From contig NZ_JANQLX010000008.1 of assembly GCF_028280385.1 (NCBI RefSeq), positions 1 to 64,000 on the forward strand: DNA of 64,000 nucleotides, given 5' to 3'. Under the pieces are notes generated by a model. The model saw only the letters and a program-made list of their open reading frames with translations. It ran no database searches and was not told the DNA's origin. This document shows, one piece after another, positions 43,663-52,259 of this stretch. Each line of letters begins with the position of its first letter. The stretch's first letter is position 1. The translations under genes were made by a program, and so were the position numbers. The stretch is from Allomuricauda sp. (lineage in GTDB: Bacteria; Bacteroidota; Bacteroidia; Flavobacteriales; Flavobacteriaceae).

Positions 43663-44022
43663 ATGGTTAAGACACTCGTTTTTGGAGCTTCCCTAAATCC
43701 AAGCAGATATAGCAATCTTGCAATCCACAGATTGGTCGAAAACAATCATGAAACAATGGCTTTCGGGGTCAAGGAAGGAACAGTGTCCGAAGTACAAATT
43801 AAAACCAAGCTGGATGATTTTCAAAATGTTGACACCATTACTTTGTACCTAAACCCGGCCAGACAAAAGGAGTATTATCAAGACATACTGGATTTAAAGC
43901 CCAAACGGGTGATTTTTAATCCTGGAACAGAAAACCCCGAATTTGTTAAAATCCTCGAAGAGCATGGAATTATGGCGGAAAATTCCTGCACACTCGTATT
44001 ATTGGCTACTGGGCAGTACTAG
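43663..44022 (+). CDS. CoA-binding domain protein
   Basis: 119 residues, a single Rossmann-type CoA_binding_2 domain: [21 protein letters not shown] (nucleotide loop), [31 protein letters not shown] and the C-terminal [14 protein letters not shown]. Related to YccU-type proteins. Function unknown, perhaps CoA binding or sensing. Its end overlaps the convergent symporter by 17 bases. Confidence 0.92.
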   Translation: MVKTLVFGASLNPSRYSNLAIHRLVENNHETMAFGVKEGTVSEVQIKTKLDDFQNVDTITLYLNPARQKEYYQDILDLKPKRVIFNPGTENPEFVKILEEHGIMAENSCTLVLLATGQY

Positions 44023-45487
44023 GAAGCTGTTCCTTTTTCTTGATCAACCACAATCCAAAAAAGGTCAATAACCCATTGAGGGGCAACAATTCATAACCCA
44101 TAACATAGCCGCCAAGATATTCCGATGGAATATTGGCAATGGTCCAAATAATCCCCACGCTCAATGCACTAACAAGCCATACCCATTTGTCCTTTATTTG
44201 GTGCTTGGTCAAAATCCCAAAGGCAAAAAGCCCCAGTAAAGGACCATAAGTGTATCCGGCTACGGTGAGCAGACTATCGATAACATTACTGTTTAGAATG
44301 TATTTGAAGGCTATAATGACCAAGACGAGCATAACGCTCATTATTATATGTGTGCGTTTCCTGATGGATTTTTGGCGGGACTCTTCCTTTTTTTCCACTT
44401 CCAAAAAATCAACACAAAACGAAGTTGTCAAGGAGGTCAATGCACTATCCGCGCTGCTATATGCTGCTGCCACGAGCCCAAGCATAAAGGTTACCGAAAG
44501 GGTTATCCCCAGACCACTGTTCAGCGCTACTTCTGGAAACAAAAGGTCGGATTTAGGTTCGCCGTCCATTAGCGGTATGGAAATGCCGTTTTTGCCTGCA
44601 TAAATGAATAAGAGGGCACCCAACAACATGAATAAAAAAGTAACCCCAACCAAAACCAAACTGAAGGAGACCATGTTTTTCTGGGCATCTTTCAAGGACT
44701 TGCAGGTTAGGTTCTTTTGCATCATATCTTGATCCAAACCGGTCATACAAATGGTCACGAACATGCCCCCGATAAAGGACTTTACAAAGTGGTTTCTGTC
44801 CAAGAAACTCTCGGTAAACAGGAATTTGTCGTACACTTTAAGTTCCTCTGAAACCAAAAACTCGCCAAAACTCCAATCCAGTTCCCTGTTGATCAAGATG
44901 ATGGAGAGCACCACAGCCAGTATCATAAAGAGGGTCTGTAAGGTATCGGTCCATACAATGGTTTTGATACCACCTCGGTTGGTATAGATCCAAATCAAAA
45001 GTATGGAGATGATTACTGTAAACTCGAACCTCACCCCTAGGTCGTCAAAAACAAATTGCTGTAATACGATTGCTACCAAATACAACCTAAAAGCAGCGCC
45101 CAAAACCCTGGAAATAAAGAAAAAGAATGCCCCTGTCTTGTGACTTACCGTACCAAACCGGTCCAGAAGATATTCGTAAATGGAGGTCAGGTTCATTTTA
45201 TAGTATAAGGGCAAGAGTACATAGGCTACCACAAAATAACCGAACAAATACCCCAAAACCACCTGCATATACCCAAATTGGGAAGCTTCAATCCAACCAG
45301 GTACCGATATAAAGGTTACGCCAGACAGTGAGGCACCCACCATACCAAAGGCCACCAAGTACCAGGGCGATTGTTTTCCTGCCTTAAAAAAATCGGAATT
45401 GCTGTCGTTTTTTCCAGTAAAATAAGAAATGGCCATCAGCACCATGAAATAGGCGCCAACAAGCAAGAGAATCTGTAGTGCGGACAT
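44006..45487 (-). CDS. Sodium:solute symporter family protein
   Basis: 493 residues from ATG 45487 ([18 protein letters not shown]); the frame stays open upstream but that part is antisense to recR. About 13 hydrophobic segments with SSS-family marks: [43 protein letters not shown], and [21 protein letters not shown]. Imports a solute with Na+ across the inner membrane; substrate unknown. Its TACTTTTG promoter element at 45512-45519 is close to that of recR. Confidence 0.93.
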   Translation of the reverse strand: MSALQILLLVGAYFMVLMAISYFTGKNDSNSDFFKAGKQSPWYLVAFGMVGASLSGVTFISVPGWIEASQFGYMQVVLGYLFGYFVVAYVLLPLYYKMNLTSIYEYLLDRFGTVSHKTGAFFFFISRVLGAAFRLYLVAIVLQQFVFDDLGVRFEFTVIISILLIWIYTNRGGIKTIVWTDTLQTLFMILAVVLSIILINRELDWSFGEFLVSEELKVYDKFLFTESFLDRNHFVKSFIGGMFVTICMTGLDQDMMQKNLTCKSLKDAQKNMVSFSLVLVGVTFLFMLLGALLFIYAGKNGISIPLMDGEPKSDLLFPEVALNSGLGITLSVTFMLGLVAAAYSSADSALTSLTTSFCVDFLEVEKKEESRQKSIRKRTHIIMSVMLVLVIIAFKYILNSNVIDSLLTVAGYTYGPLLGLFAFGILTKHQIKDKWVWLVSALSVGIIWTIANIPSEYLGGYVMGYELLPLNGLLTFFGLWLIKKKEQLPSTAQ

Positions 45488-45511
45488 ATGCGGGATTTGA
45501 ATTGCAAAGTA

Positions 45512-45519
45512 CAAAAGTA
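45512..45519 (-). promoter_or_regulatory. -7 promoter element of symporter gene
   Basis: TACTTTTG on the minus strand, 24 bases before ATG 45487, fits TAnnTTTG. It supports the short start. Confidence 0.5.
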
Positions 45520-45539
45520 ATTTGGTAACCGTAAAATCG

Positions 45540-45547
45540 TAATTTTG
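45540..45547 (+). promoter_or_regulatory. -7 promoter element of recR
   Basis: TAATTTTG, 16 bases before the recR ATG. Only 20 bases separate it from the divergent symporter promoter, so the -33 regions overlap. Confidence 0.5.
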
Positions 45548-45563
45548 TGGGATAGTTAAAACT

Positions 45564-46184
45564 ATGGAATTTTCGTCTAAGCTATTGGAAAATGCCGTGT
45601 ATGAGATGTCGCAATTGCCCGGCATTGGAAAACGGACCGCACTCCGGTTGGTGCTACACCTGCTTAAACAGCCCGAAGAACGTACACAGCTGTTGACCGA
45701 GGCACTGTCCAAGCTTAAAAACCAGGTGAACTTTTGCAAAAAATGCCATAATATTTCTGATACCGAAGTGTGTGCTATTTGCAGCAATCCGAAGCGGGAC
45801 GAAAGTTTGGTTTGCGTAGTGGAGGACATCCGGGATGTCATGGCCATTGAAAATACCTCCCAATACAACGGATTGTATCATGTTTTGGGTGGGAAAATAT
45901 CACCCATGGAAGGGGTTGGTCCACAGGATTTGAACATTGTACCATTGATCAATAGGGTAAGACAGGGGGAGGTTAAGGAGTTGATTTTTGCATTGAGCTC
46001 CACTATGGAGGGAGATACCACCAATTTTTACATTTACAAGCAGTTGGAAGGGCTGGATGTGGCCACATCCACCATTGCACGGGGTATTTCTGTTGGGGAT
46101 GAACTGGAATATGCAGATGAGGTTACCTTGGGCCGAAGTATCTTGAACCGAATTCCTTTTGAGAGCTCGATCAAGGCAACTTGA
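45564..46184 (+). CDS. recR: Recombination mediator protein RecR
   Basis: 206 residues. Helix-hairpin-helix [20 protein letters not shown], four-cysteine zinc finger ([16 protein letters not shown]), and Toprim domain ([34 protein letters not shown]). Acts with RecF/RecO to load RecA at gaps in DNA. Full length. Confidence 0.97.
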   Translation: MEFSSKLLENAVYEMSQLPGIGKRTALRLVLHLLKQPEERTQLLTEALSKLKNQVNFCKKCHNISDTEVCAICSNPKRDESLVCVVEDIRDVMAIENTSQYNGLYHVLGGKISPMEGVGPQDLNIVPLINRVRQGEVKELIFALSSTMEGDTTNFYIYKQLEGLDVATSTIARGISVGDELEYADEVTLGRSILNRIPFESSIKAT

Positions 46185-46232
46185 CCAAGCAATAATGATG
46201 CATAAAAATTAAGAAAAACCGGATTTCTTTAG

Positions 46233-46240
46233 TATTTTTG
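46233..46240 (+). promoter_or_regulatory. -7 promoter element of E2 gene
   Basis: TATTTTTG fits TAnnTTTG, 37 bases before the ATG at 46278. Confidence 0.5.
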
Positions 46241-46277
46241 CAAAATATAAGTCGATATCACATCGTTAAATAAGAAT

Positions 46278-47618
46278 ATGTCAAAATTTGAATTGAAATT
46301 ACCGCAGATGGGAGAAAGTGTTGCCGAGGCAACATTGACCACTTGGTTGAAGGAAGTTGGCGATACCATTGAATTGGATGAGGCAGTTTTTGAAATTGCC
46401 ACGGACAAGGTAGATTCCGAAGTTCCCAGTGAGGTGGAAGGCGTGTTGCTGGAAAAGCGGTTCAATGTGGACGATGTGATCAAAGTTGGCGAAGTAGTGG
46501 CGGTCATCCAAACAGACCAGGAGGTAGAACCGGCATCCAATGGATTGGATTCGATGGAAACTGAAGAAGTTGTGGAGGTGCCCGTGGCTGAACTTGAAGA
46601 ACAAATCACCCAAATTCAGGAATCGGTCTCAGCGGCAGCACCCAATTTTGGGGAGTCCCAAAGATTTTATTCCCCTTTAGTAAGGAATATTGCCAAGGAA
46701 GAAGGTATTTCCATGGACGAATTGGAAGCCATAATTGGTACCGGGAAAGAAGGAAGGGTCACCAAGAACGATATCATGGCTTTTTTGGAGCATAGGACCT
46801 CCAATGGCAGCACCGTTAAGGTGGATGCGCCAAAACCCCAGGAAAATCTGCCTGCCAAGCCGGAACCTGCTCCGACAAAGACACCGGCAGCTCCTGTAGC
46901 TGTTTCTGATGGAGATGAAATTGTTCCCCTGACCAGAATGGGCAAATTGATTGCCCACCATATGGTGGAAAGTATTTCAACCTCGGCCCATGTTCAGAGC
47001 TTTGTGGAAGTGGATGTCACCAATGTGGTCAACTGGAGGAACAAAATGAAGGATGCATTCCAAAAAAGGGAAGGGGAAAAGCTCACATTTACCCCAATTT
47101 TTATGGAAGCAGTGGCCATGGCCCTCAAAAAATACCCAATGATGAATGTTTCCTTGGATGGGGATAAGGTCATCAAAAAGAAAAACATCAACCTGGGCAT
47201 GGCGGCCGCCTTGCCAGATGGCAACCTGATTGTTCCTGTAATAAAAAATGCCGATCAGCTTAATTTGGTGGGAATGGCCAAAACGGTTAATGATTTGGCC
47301 AATCGGGCCCGAAACAATCAATTAAAACCAGATGAGGTTCAGGACGGTACCTATACCGTAACCAATGTAGGCTCATTTGGGAGCATTTTCGGAACCCCGA
47401 TCATCAACCAGCCCCAAGTGGGTATCCTGGCACTGGGGGCGATCAGAAAAATGCCTTCCGTAATTGAAACCGATCAAGGGGAATATATCGGAATACGTAG
47501 CAAGATGTTCCTTTCCCATAGTTATGACCACAGGGTGGTAAATGGCGCATTGGGCGGTATGTTTGTGAAGACTGTGGCCGATTATTTGGAAGCTTGGGAC
47601 ATCAATCGCGAAATCTAG
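46278..47618 (+). CDS. 2-oxoacid dehydrogenase E2, dihydrolipoamide acyltransferase
   Basis: 446 residues. One lipoyl domain (~1-80; lipoyl lysine in EIATDKVDSEVPS), a flexible linker, the E1/E3-binding domain (~130-170; YSPLVRNIAKEEGISMDELE, GTGKEGRVTKNDI), an Ala/Pro linker, and the catalytic core (~215-446; LTRMGKLIAHHMVES, SSYDHR-type motif here SHSYDHRVVNGALGG). The usual HRxxDG active-site box reads HRVVNG, with Asn for Asp. Likely the branched-chain or general 2-oxoacid complex. E1 and E3 genes are not next to it. Confidence 0.94.
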   Translation: MSKFELKLPQMGESVAEATLTTWLKEVGDTIELDEAVFEIATDKVDSEVPSEVEGVLLEKRFNVDDVIKVGEVVAVIQTDQEVEPASNGLDSMETEEVVEVPVAELEEQITQIQESVSAAAPNFGESQRFYSPLVRNIAKEEGISMDELEAIIGTGKEGRVTKNDIMAFLEHRTSNGSTVKVDAPKPQENLPAKPEPAPTKTPAAPVAVSDGDEIVPLTRMGKLIAHHMVESISTSAHVQSFVEVDVTNVVNWRNKMKDAFQKREGEKLTFTPIFMEAVAMALKKYPMMNVSLDGDKVIKKKNINLGMAAALPDGNLIVPVIKNADQLNLVGMAKTVNDLANRARNNQLKPDEVQDGTYTVTNVGSFGSIFGTPIINQPQVGILALGAIRKMPSVIETDQGEYIGIRSKMFLSHSYDHRVVNGALGGMFVKTVADYLEAWDINREI

Positions 47619-47683
47619 TCGATAATTTCACCTGATTTCATTTCACTATGCGTATTTTAGGGGTTGAATAAATTCATCAATCC

Positions 47684-48466
47684 ATGAAATATATTTTACC
47701 CCTTGCCATAGGGTTTCTTCTTTTGTGCAGCTTGCCCATGAATGCCCAGGATGTATCCGCCTATCAGAAAAAACACTTCGTAAAAGACGGGGACAGCCTT
47801 CCATATCGGTTATTACTGCCCAAGGACTTTGACGCTTCCAAAAAATACCCGCTAGTACTCTTTTTACATGGTTCGGGAGAACGGGGCAACAACAATGAGG
47901 CCCAATTGGTGCATGGCTCCAGCTTGTTTTTGAAGGACGATGTTCGTAATAATTATCAGGCCATAGTGGTCTTCCCACAATGCGCGGCCAATAGCTCTTG
48001 GTCGAGATTGGACACCAAAGGGGATTTTGAAAATCGGGAATTTATCTTTTTTGAGGATGCAGAGCCCACAAAGGATATGGTGCTTCTGGAGGGGCTATTG
48101 AAAGACCTGAGGAAAAAGTACAAACTGGATAAAAACCGATTGTATGTTGGTGGTCTGTCCATGGGGGGCATGGGAACCTTTGAATTGGTTCGTAGAAATC
48201 CCAAAATGTTTGCAGCCGCATTTCCCATTTGTGGTGGGGCCCATCCCAATATAAGTAAGAAACTGTCCAAGCCCCATTGGTGGGTTTTCCATGGGGATGC
48301 GGACAAAGTGGTACCGGAAAAATATTCGGCTGAAATGGTGAAGGCCATGCAAGCCGCCGGGGTAGAGGTGAAGTATACGGTATATCCCGGAGTGGGTCAC
48401 AATAGTTGGGACAACACCTTCGCCGAGCCGGAACTATTGAGCTGGCTGTTCTCAAAATCCAAATAA
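47684..48466 (+). CDS. Secreted alpha/beta hydrolase, prolyl oligopeptidase-like
   Basis: 260 residues. Signal peptide ending in MNAQD. PLVLFLHGSGERGNN (oxyanion region), nucleophile elbow GGLSMGGMGTFELV, acid in HGDADKVVPEKYS and histidine in PGVGHNSWDNTF. This is the esterase/PHB depolymerase-like branch (feruloyl or acetyl esterases; COG4099). Probably cleaves an ester in polysaccharide outside the cytoplasm. The exonuclease gene follows 9 bases later. Confidence 0.92.
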   Translation: MKYILPLAIGFLLLCSLPMNAQDVSAYQKKHFVKDGDSLPYRLLLPKDFDASKKYPLVLFLHGSGERGNNNEAQLVHGSSLFLKDDVRNNYQAIVVFPQCAANSSWSRLDTKGDFENREFIFFEDAEPTKDMVLLEGLLKDLRKKYKLDKNRLYVGGLSMGGMGTFELVRRNPKMFAAAFPICGGAHPNISKKLSKPHWWVFHGDADKVVPEKYSAEMVKAMQAAGVEVKYTVYPGVGHNSWDNTFAEPELLSWLFSKSK

Positions 48467-48475
48467 AACCTACAT

Positions 48476-49252
48476 ATGCAACTACAATTAACAAAGCCCA
48501 TCTGCTTTTTCGATTTGGAAACCACTGGCATTAACGTGGCCAAGGACCGGATTGTGGAAATTTCCATCCTTAAGGTGTTTCCAAATGGGAACAAGGAGAG
48601 CAAAACTTGGTTGGTGAACCCAGAAATGCCCATCCCGGAGGAGGTGGTTGCGGTTCACGGTATTTCCAATGAAAAAGTGGCCAACGAACCCACATTTAAA
48701 CAATTGTCCAAGGAAATTTACAAGATGATCAAGGACAGTGACCTTGCAGGATTCAATTCTGACAGGTTCGACATCCCCCTGCTTGCTGAGGAAATGCTGC
48801 GGGCCGATGTTGATTTTGATATGAAAAACATGGTCTCCGTAGATGTACAGACCATTTTCCATAAAATGGAAAAAAGGACCCTGGCGGCAGCATATAAATT
48901 TTACTGCGACAAGGATTTGGAAGATGCCCACAGTGCGGCAGCCGATACCATGGCCACCTATGAGGTGCTATTGGCTCAATTGGAACGGTACCCGGAATTG
49001 GAGAACAACGTAAAAAAGCTTTCAGAGTTTACCACACGGAAACAGTCGTTGGACTTTGCGGGTTTCATAGGTTTGGATGACCAAAAAAGACCCATATTTT
49101 CCTTTGGTAAGCACAAGGGGAAGACTGTGGATGAGGTAATGGAATCCGAACCCGGCTATTTTGGTTGGATACTGAATGCGGATTTTCCGCTGTATACCAA
49201 AAAAGTACTTACCCAGATAAAGCTGAGCAAGCTGAACAACAAACTGTCTTAA
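48476..49252 (+). CDS. 3'-5' exonuclease (DnaQ-like) with DUF3820-like C-terminus
   Basis: 258 residues. DEDDh exonuclease domain at ~5-170: Exo I CFFDLETTGINVAKDRIVEI, Exo II AGFNSDRFDIPLL, Exo III with H and D in DAHSAAADTMATYEVL. The last ~60 residues (FSFGKHKGKTVDEVMESEPG, YFGWILNADFPLYTKKVL) match the DUF3820/'quorum-sensing-regulated virulence factor' type domain often fused to or found with exonucleases. Probable role in DNA repair or RNA/DNA trimming; the added domain may bind nucleic acid. Confidence 0.92.
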   Translation: MQLQLTKPICFFDLETTGINVAKDRIVEISILKVFPNGNKESKTWLVNPEMPIPEEVVAVHGISNEKVANEPTFKQLSKEIYKMIKDSDLAGFNSDRFDIPLLAEEMLRADVDFDMKNMVSVDVQTIFHKMEKRTLAAAYKFYCDKDLEDAHSAAADTMATYEVLLAQLERYPELENNVKKLSEFTTRKQSLDFAGFIGLDDQKRPIFSFGKHKGKTVDEVMESEPGYFGWILNADFPLYTKKVLTQIKLSKLNNKLS

Positions 49253-49268
49253 TAAATATCCAGAGCAC

Positions 49269-49880
49269 ATGAAGCTGATCTGCATCGGAAGGAACTATGC
49301 CGCGCATATAGATGAGTTGAACAATGAACGCCCAGACGAACCGGTGGTTTTTATAAAACCGGATTCCGCCATTTTACCCAAGGAGCAGGATTTTTATATC
49401 CCGGAATTTTCAAACGATATCCACTATGAAGTGGAGGTCTTGGTAAAGATCAAAAAAGTGGGCAAGCATATCGCTAAGGAATTCGCGCACAATTATTACG
49501 ATGAAATAGGACTTGGCATCGACTTCACGGCACGTGACCTTCAATCACGATTAAAATCAAAAGGATTGCCCTGGGAAAAAGCAAAGGGATTTGATGGGTC
49601 GGCTATAGTTGGTAAGTGGACACCTAAAAATAAGTACGAAAATATTGACAACATAAAATTTTCCCTCTTAAAGAACGGAGAGCATGTACAAAATGGCAAT
49701 ACCGCCTTGATGCTGTGGAAAGTAGATGAACTTATTGCACATGTTTCCACCTATTTTATGTTAAAAAAGGGCGATATTCTGTTTACGGGGACCCCTGCCG
49801 GGGTTGGTAAAGTAAGCCCAAATGATTACCTTGTAGGTACGCTTGAAGGAGAGCAGCTGTTTGAAATTAATGTGAAATAA
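49269..49880 (+). CDS. Fumarylacetoacetate hydrolase family protein
   Basis: 203 residues, a small FAH-fold enzyme. Metal-binding acidic residues in DIHYEVEVLVKI (ExE) and the later aspartate in GIDFTARDLQ; GDILFTGTPAGVG near the end. Small members act as acylpyruvases or oxaloacetate decarboxylases/tautomerases (YcgM type). Its stop overlaps the ATG of the next gene by one base (TAATG). Confidence 0.93.
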   Translation: MKLICIGRNYAAHIDELNNERPDEPVVFIKPDSAILPKEQDFYIPEFSNDIHYEVEVLVKIKKVGKHIAKEFAHNYYDEIGLGIDFTARDLQSRLKSKGLPWEKAKGFDGSAIVGKWTPKNKYENIDNIKFSLLKNGEHVQNGNTALMLWKVDELIAHVSTYFMLKKGDILFTGTPAGVGKVSPNDYLVGTLEGEQLFEINVK

Positions 49881-50218
49881 TGATTTACAACCTCGACAAG
49901 ATCAATGAAATGGCGGAAGGTGACCAAGACTTTGTGATTTCCGTAATTTCTGTCTTTTTGGAAGAAGTTCCCGTTGATTTGGAAGATTTGGAAAAGGCCA
50001 TTGCCGCCCGGGACTATGAAAATGTTTACAAGTTGGCACACAAAATAAAGCCCAATGTGGATTTGTTGGGCATGGAACAAACCCGCGCCACAGCCTTGGA
50101 AATTGAAACTTTGGGAAAAAACACTGCCAGTATGGACGACATTGAGCAAAAATTTCCCCTTCTTAAAAAGGATGTTCTCCAAGTGGTTTCCGAACTTCAA
50201 AAAGACTTTGACCTATAA
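49880..50218 (+). CDS. Hpt domain phosphotransfer protein
   Basis: 112 residues, a single histidine phosphotransfer helix bundle. Phosphoryl-accepting His54 lies in YKLAHKIKPNVDLLGM (the usual HxxKxxxxxxG pattern: H, K, then LG). It relays phosphate between hybrid kinases and response regulators; no partner kinase is in the window. It is embedded between metabolic genes, translation-coupled on both sides (stop 50218, cinA ATG 50219), an odd place for a signalling gene. Confidence 0.92.
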   Translation: MIYNLDKINEMAEGDQDFVISVISVFLEEVPVDLEDLEKAIAARDYENVYKLAHKIKPNVDLLGMEQTRATALEIETLGKNTASMDDIEQKFPLLKKDVLQVVSELQKDFDL

Positions 50219-51466
50219 ATGCAGGCTGAGATCATTACCATTGGGGATGAGATCCTCATTGGCCAGATTGTGGATTCCAATTCCGCCTTCATTTCCAAAG
50301 AACTTAACAAGATTGGTGTTTCCGTGTATGAAATCACCTCGATTCAGGATGACCGGGAGCATATACTCCATACCTTAGGGATTGCTGAAAAACGCTCCCA
50401 GTTGGTAATCATGACCGGTGGCCTTGGCCCTACCAAAGACGATATCACCAAGCATACCCTATGTGAATTTTTGGGAGACCATTTGGTACAGGACGATGAG
50501 GTACTTAGGAACGTTGAGCAACTGTTCGCCAAATATTTCTCCACGCCCATATCCGACCTCAATAGACAACAAGCCCTTGTTCCATCAACGGCAACGGTAT
50601 TGCAAAACCCGAACGGTACTGCACCGGGACTTTGGATGAAAAAAGGGAACACGATTTTTGTGTCGCTGCCAGGGGTGCCTTTTGAGATGAAGCATTTGAT
50701 CAGCAGCTTGGTAATTCCCAAGATCATTGAGGCCTTTGAGCGTCCGCACATTTTTCATAAGACCATTATTACCTATGGCATGGGAGAGAGTGCCCTTGCC
50801 GATACCATTGAGGAATGGGAAGATAACTTACCTCCATTTGTAAAATTGGCCTACTTGCCCAACTTGGGTAAAGTCAGACTTCGTCTCACGGCAAAGGGGA
50901 CCGATATGGACACCCTCGTGAAAACTGTGGATGAAGAGGTTAAAAAATTATACGGACTTATTGGCGATATCATCTATGGAGAAGAAGATGGGGATTCTTT
51001 GGAACAGCAAATAGGAAAGGTCTTGACCAAAAAACAATTAACGTTGGCCACAGCCGAAAGCTTTACCGGAGGAAAAATTGCCGAAAAAATCACCGCTGTC
51101 CCAGGGGCATCGGCCTATTTTAAAGGGAGTATTGTGAGTTATGCCACTGAAACCAAAATAAAGACCTTGGGAGTGCCCCAGGAGTTGGTGGAAGAACATT
51201 CCGTGGTAAGTGAACAGGTAGCCATTGCCATGGCCAACAATGTCAAGAAACTTTTGGCAACCGATTTTGCCATTGCCACCACAGGTAATGCAGGTCCAAG
51301 CAAAGGGGATTCCGATGCGGAAGTGGGCACGGTCTATATTGCAATCAGCACACCAGAACGTACTTTTGCCCAAGAATTTATGATCGGTAAAAACCGGGAG
51401 CGTATCGTCAATCGCTCAGTAAATAGAGCCTTTGAAATGCTTTGGAAAGAAATTTTAAATTTCTGA
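50219..51466 (+). CDS. cinA: CinA family protein (NMN amidohydrolase / MoaB-like)
   Basis: 415 residues. N-terminal MoaB/Mog-like domain (IITIGDEILIGQIVDSNSAFI, MTGGLGPTKDDITKHTL, LPGVPFEMKHL), a linker KH-like domain, and C-terminal CinA domain (~250-415; ATAESFTGGKIAEKI, GSIVSYATETKIKTLGV, TGNAGPSKG). In other species it removes the amide of nicotinamide mononucleotide for NAD recycling. The catalytic box reads ESFTGG where many have ESCTGG; the serine is not affected. Starts right after the Hpt gene. Confidence 0.95.
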   Translation: MQAEIITIGDEILIGQIVDSNSAFISKELNKIGVSVYEITSIQDDREHILHTLGIAEKRSQLVIMTGGLGPTKDDITKHTLCEFLGDHLVQDDEVLRNVEQLFAKYFSTPISDLNRQQALVPSTATVLQNPNGTAPGLWMKKGNTIFVSLPGVPFEMKHLISSLVIPKIIEAFERPHIFHKTIITYGMGESALADTIEEWEDNLPPFVKLAYLPNLGKVRLRLTAKGTDMDTLVKTVDEEVKKLYGLIGDIIYGEEDGDSLEQQIGKVLTKKQLTLATAESFTGGKIAEKITAVPGASAYFKGSIVSYATETKIKTLGVPQELVEEHSVVSEQVAIAMANNVKKLLATDFAIATTGNAGPSKGDSDAEVGTVYIAISTPERTFAQEFMIGKNRERIVNRSVNRAFEMLWKEILNF

Positions 51467-51474
51467 AAAAGAAT

Positions 51475-51506
51475 TTTGTGCGTCCCATATAAAAGGCATA
51501 AATTTG
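51475..51506 (+). promoter_or_regulatory. Promoter of ribosomal protein gene cluster
   Basis: -33 element TTTG (51475-51478), 20-base spacer, -7 element TAAATTTG (51499-51506). The best full match to the Bacteroidota consensus in the window; it drives rpmB-rpmG-DUF4295. Confidence 0.7.
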
Positions 51507-51539
51507 CAGCCTCAATAAAATCACTCAAAAGTTAGGGCG

Positions 51540-51767
51540 ATGTCTAAAGTTTGTGAAGTTACAGGTAAAAAAGTGATGTTTGGAAACAATGTTTCCTTTT
51601 CCATCAATAAAACCAAGAGAAGATTTGATGTAAATATTTCCAAAAAGAAGTTTTACATCCCTGAAGAAGATCGTTGGGTAACCCTAAATGTATCCTCCAG
51701 GGGATTAAAGATCATCAACAAAAAAGGAATCTCTGCGGTTTTGAAGGAAATCAATTCCAAAAAGTAG
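51540..51767 (+). CDS. rpmB: 50S ribosomal protein L28
   Basis: 75 residues: SKVCEVTGKKVMFGNNVSFS, then NKTKRRFDVNISKKKFYIP and ISAVLKEINSKK. Normal length and motif for bL28. First gene of the L28-L33-DUF4295-ftsY run. Confidence 0.97.
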   Translation: MSKVCEVTGKKVMFGNNVSFSINKTKRRFDVNISKKKFYIPEEDRWVTLNVSSRGLKIINKKGISAVLKEINSKK

Positions 51768-51793
51768 GTTGACAAGATTTTAAGTACAAGACA

Positions 51794-51976
51794 ATGGCAA
51801 AGAAAGGAAATAGAATTCAGGTTATTTTAGAGTGTACAGAGCACAAGGACTCTGGTATGCCAGGTACTTCCAGGTACATTACCACCAAGAACAAAAAGAA
51901 CACGCCAGACAGAATGGAGATCAAGAAATTCAATCCCATTCTCAAGCGTATGACCATTCATAAAGAAATTAAGTAA
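51794..51976 (+). CDS. rpmG: 50S ribosomal protein L33
   Basis: 60 residues: [20 protein letters not shown], then [20 protein letters not shown] and [11 protein letters not shown]. It lacks the two CxxC pairs, so it is the zinc-free form of bL33; one cysteine remains in LECTEH. Confidence 0.96.
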   Translation: MAKKGNRIQVILECTEHKDSGMPGTSRYITTKNKKNTPDRMEIKKFNPILKRMTIHKEIK

Positions 51977-52018
51977 TTCGGATTTTAATCCTTTAAAGTC
52001 CAATAAGATATATAAGCC

Positions 52019-52171
52019 ATGGCAAAGAAAACAGTAGCAACCCTTCAGTCATCATCCAAAAGATTGACCAAGGCCATTAAAATGGTTAAATCTCCAAAAA
52101 CAGGAGCCTACATTTTTGTGGAGTCCGTTATGGCACCAGAATTGGTCAACGATTGGCTGAACAAGAAGTAA
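52019..52171 (+). CDS. DUF4295 small protein
   Basis: 50 residues, ATG 52019 to TAA 52171: MAKKTVATLQSSSKRLTKAI, ending LVNDWLNKK. Basic. DUF4295 proteins sit after L33 across Bacteroidota and are thought to be ribosome-associated; the role is not established. 42 bases after rpmG, before a terminator. Confidence 0.93.
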   Translation: MAKKTVATLQSSSKRLTKAIKMVKSPKTGAYIFVESVMAPELVNDWLNKK

Positions 52172-52189
52172 GCATACAGAAATGAATGT

Positions 52190-52218
52190 GAAAAGCCGCT
52201 TATAGCGGCTTTTTTTAT
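52190..52218 (+). terminator. Terminator of ribosomal protein cluster
   Basis: AAAAGCCGCT-TATA-AGCGGCTTTTTTT: short stem GCCGCT/AGCGGC with a tight loop and seven Ts. Confidence 0.88.
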
Positions 52219-52231
52219 GCCCTTACTTTCC

Positions 52232-52239
52232 TATCTTTG
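52232..52239 (+). promoter_or_regulatory. -7 promoter element of ftsY
   Basis: TATCTTTG fits TAnnTTTG, 20 bases before ATG 52260. Confidence 0.5.
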
Positions 52240-52259
52240 AAGCTTGATGACGAACGCAT

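Noticed and set aside
45488..45868. Extended N-terminus of the symporter (frame open to 45868)
   Set aside because: This part is antisense to recR, contains no membrane segment and lies upstream of the TACTTTTG promoter; ATG 45487 gives a normal SSS protein.
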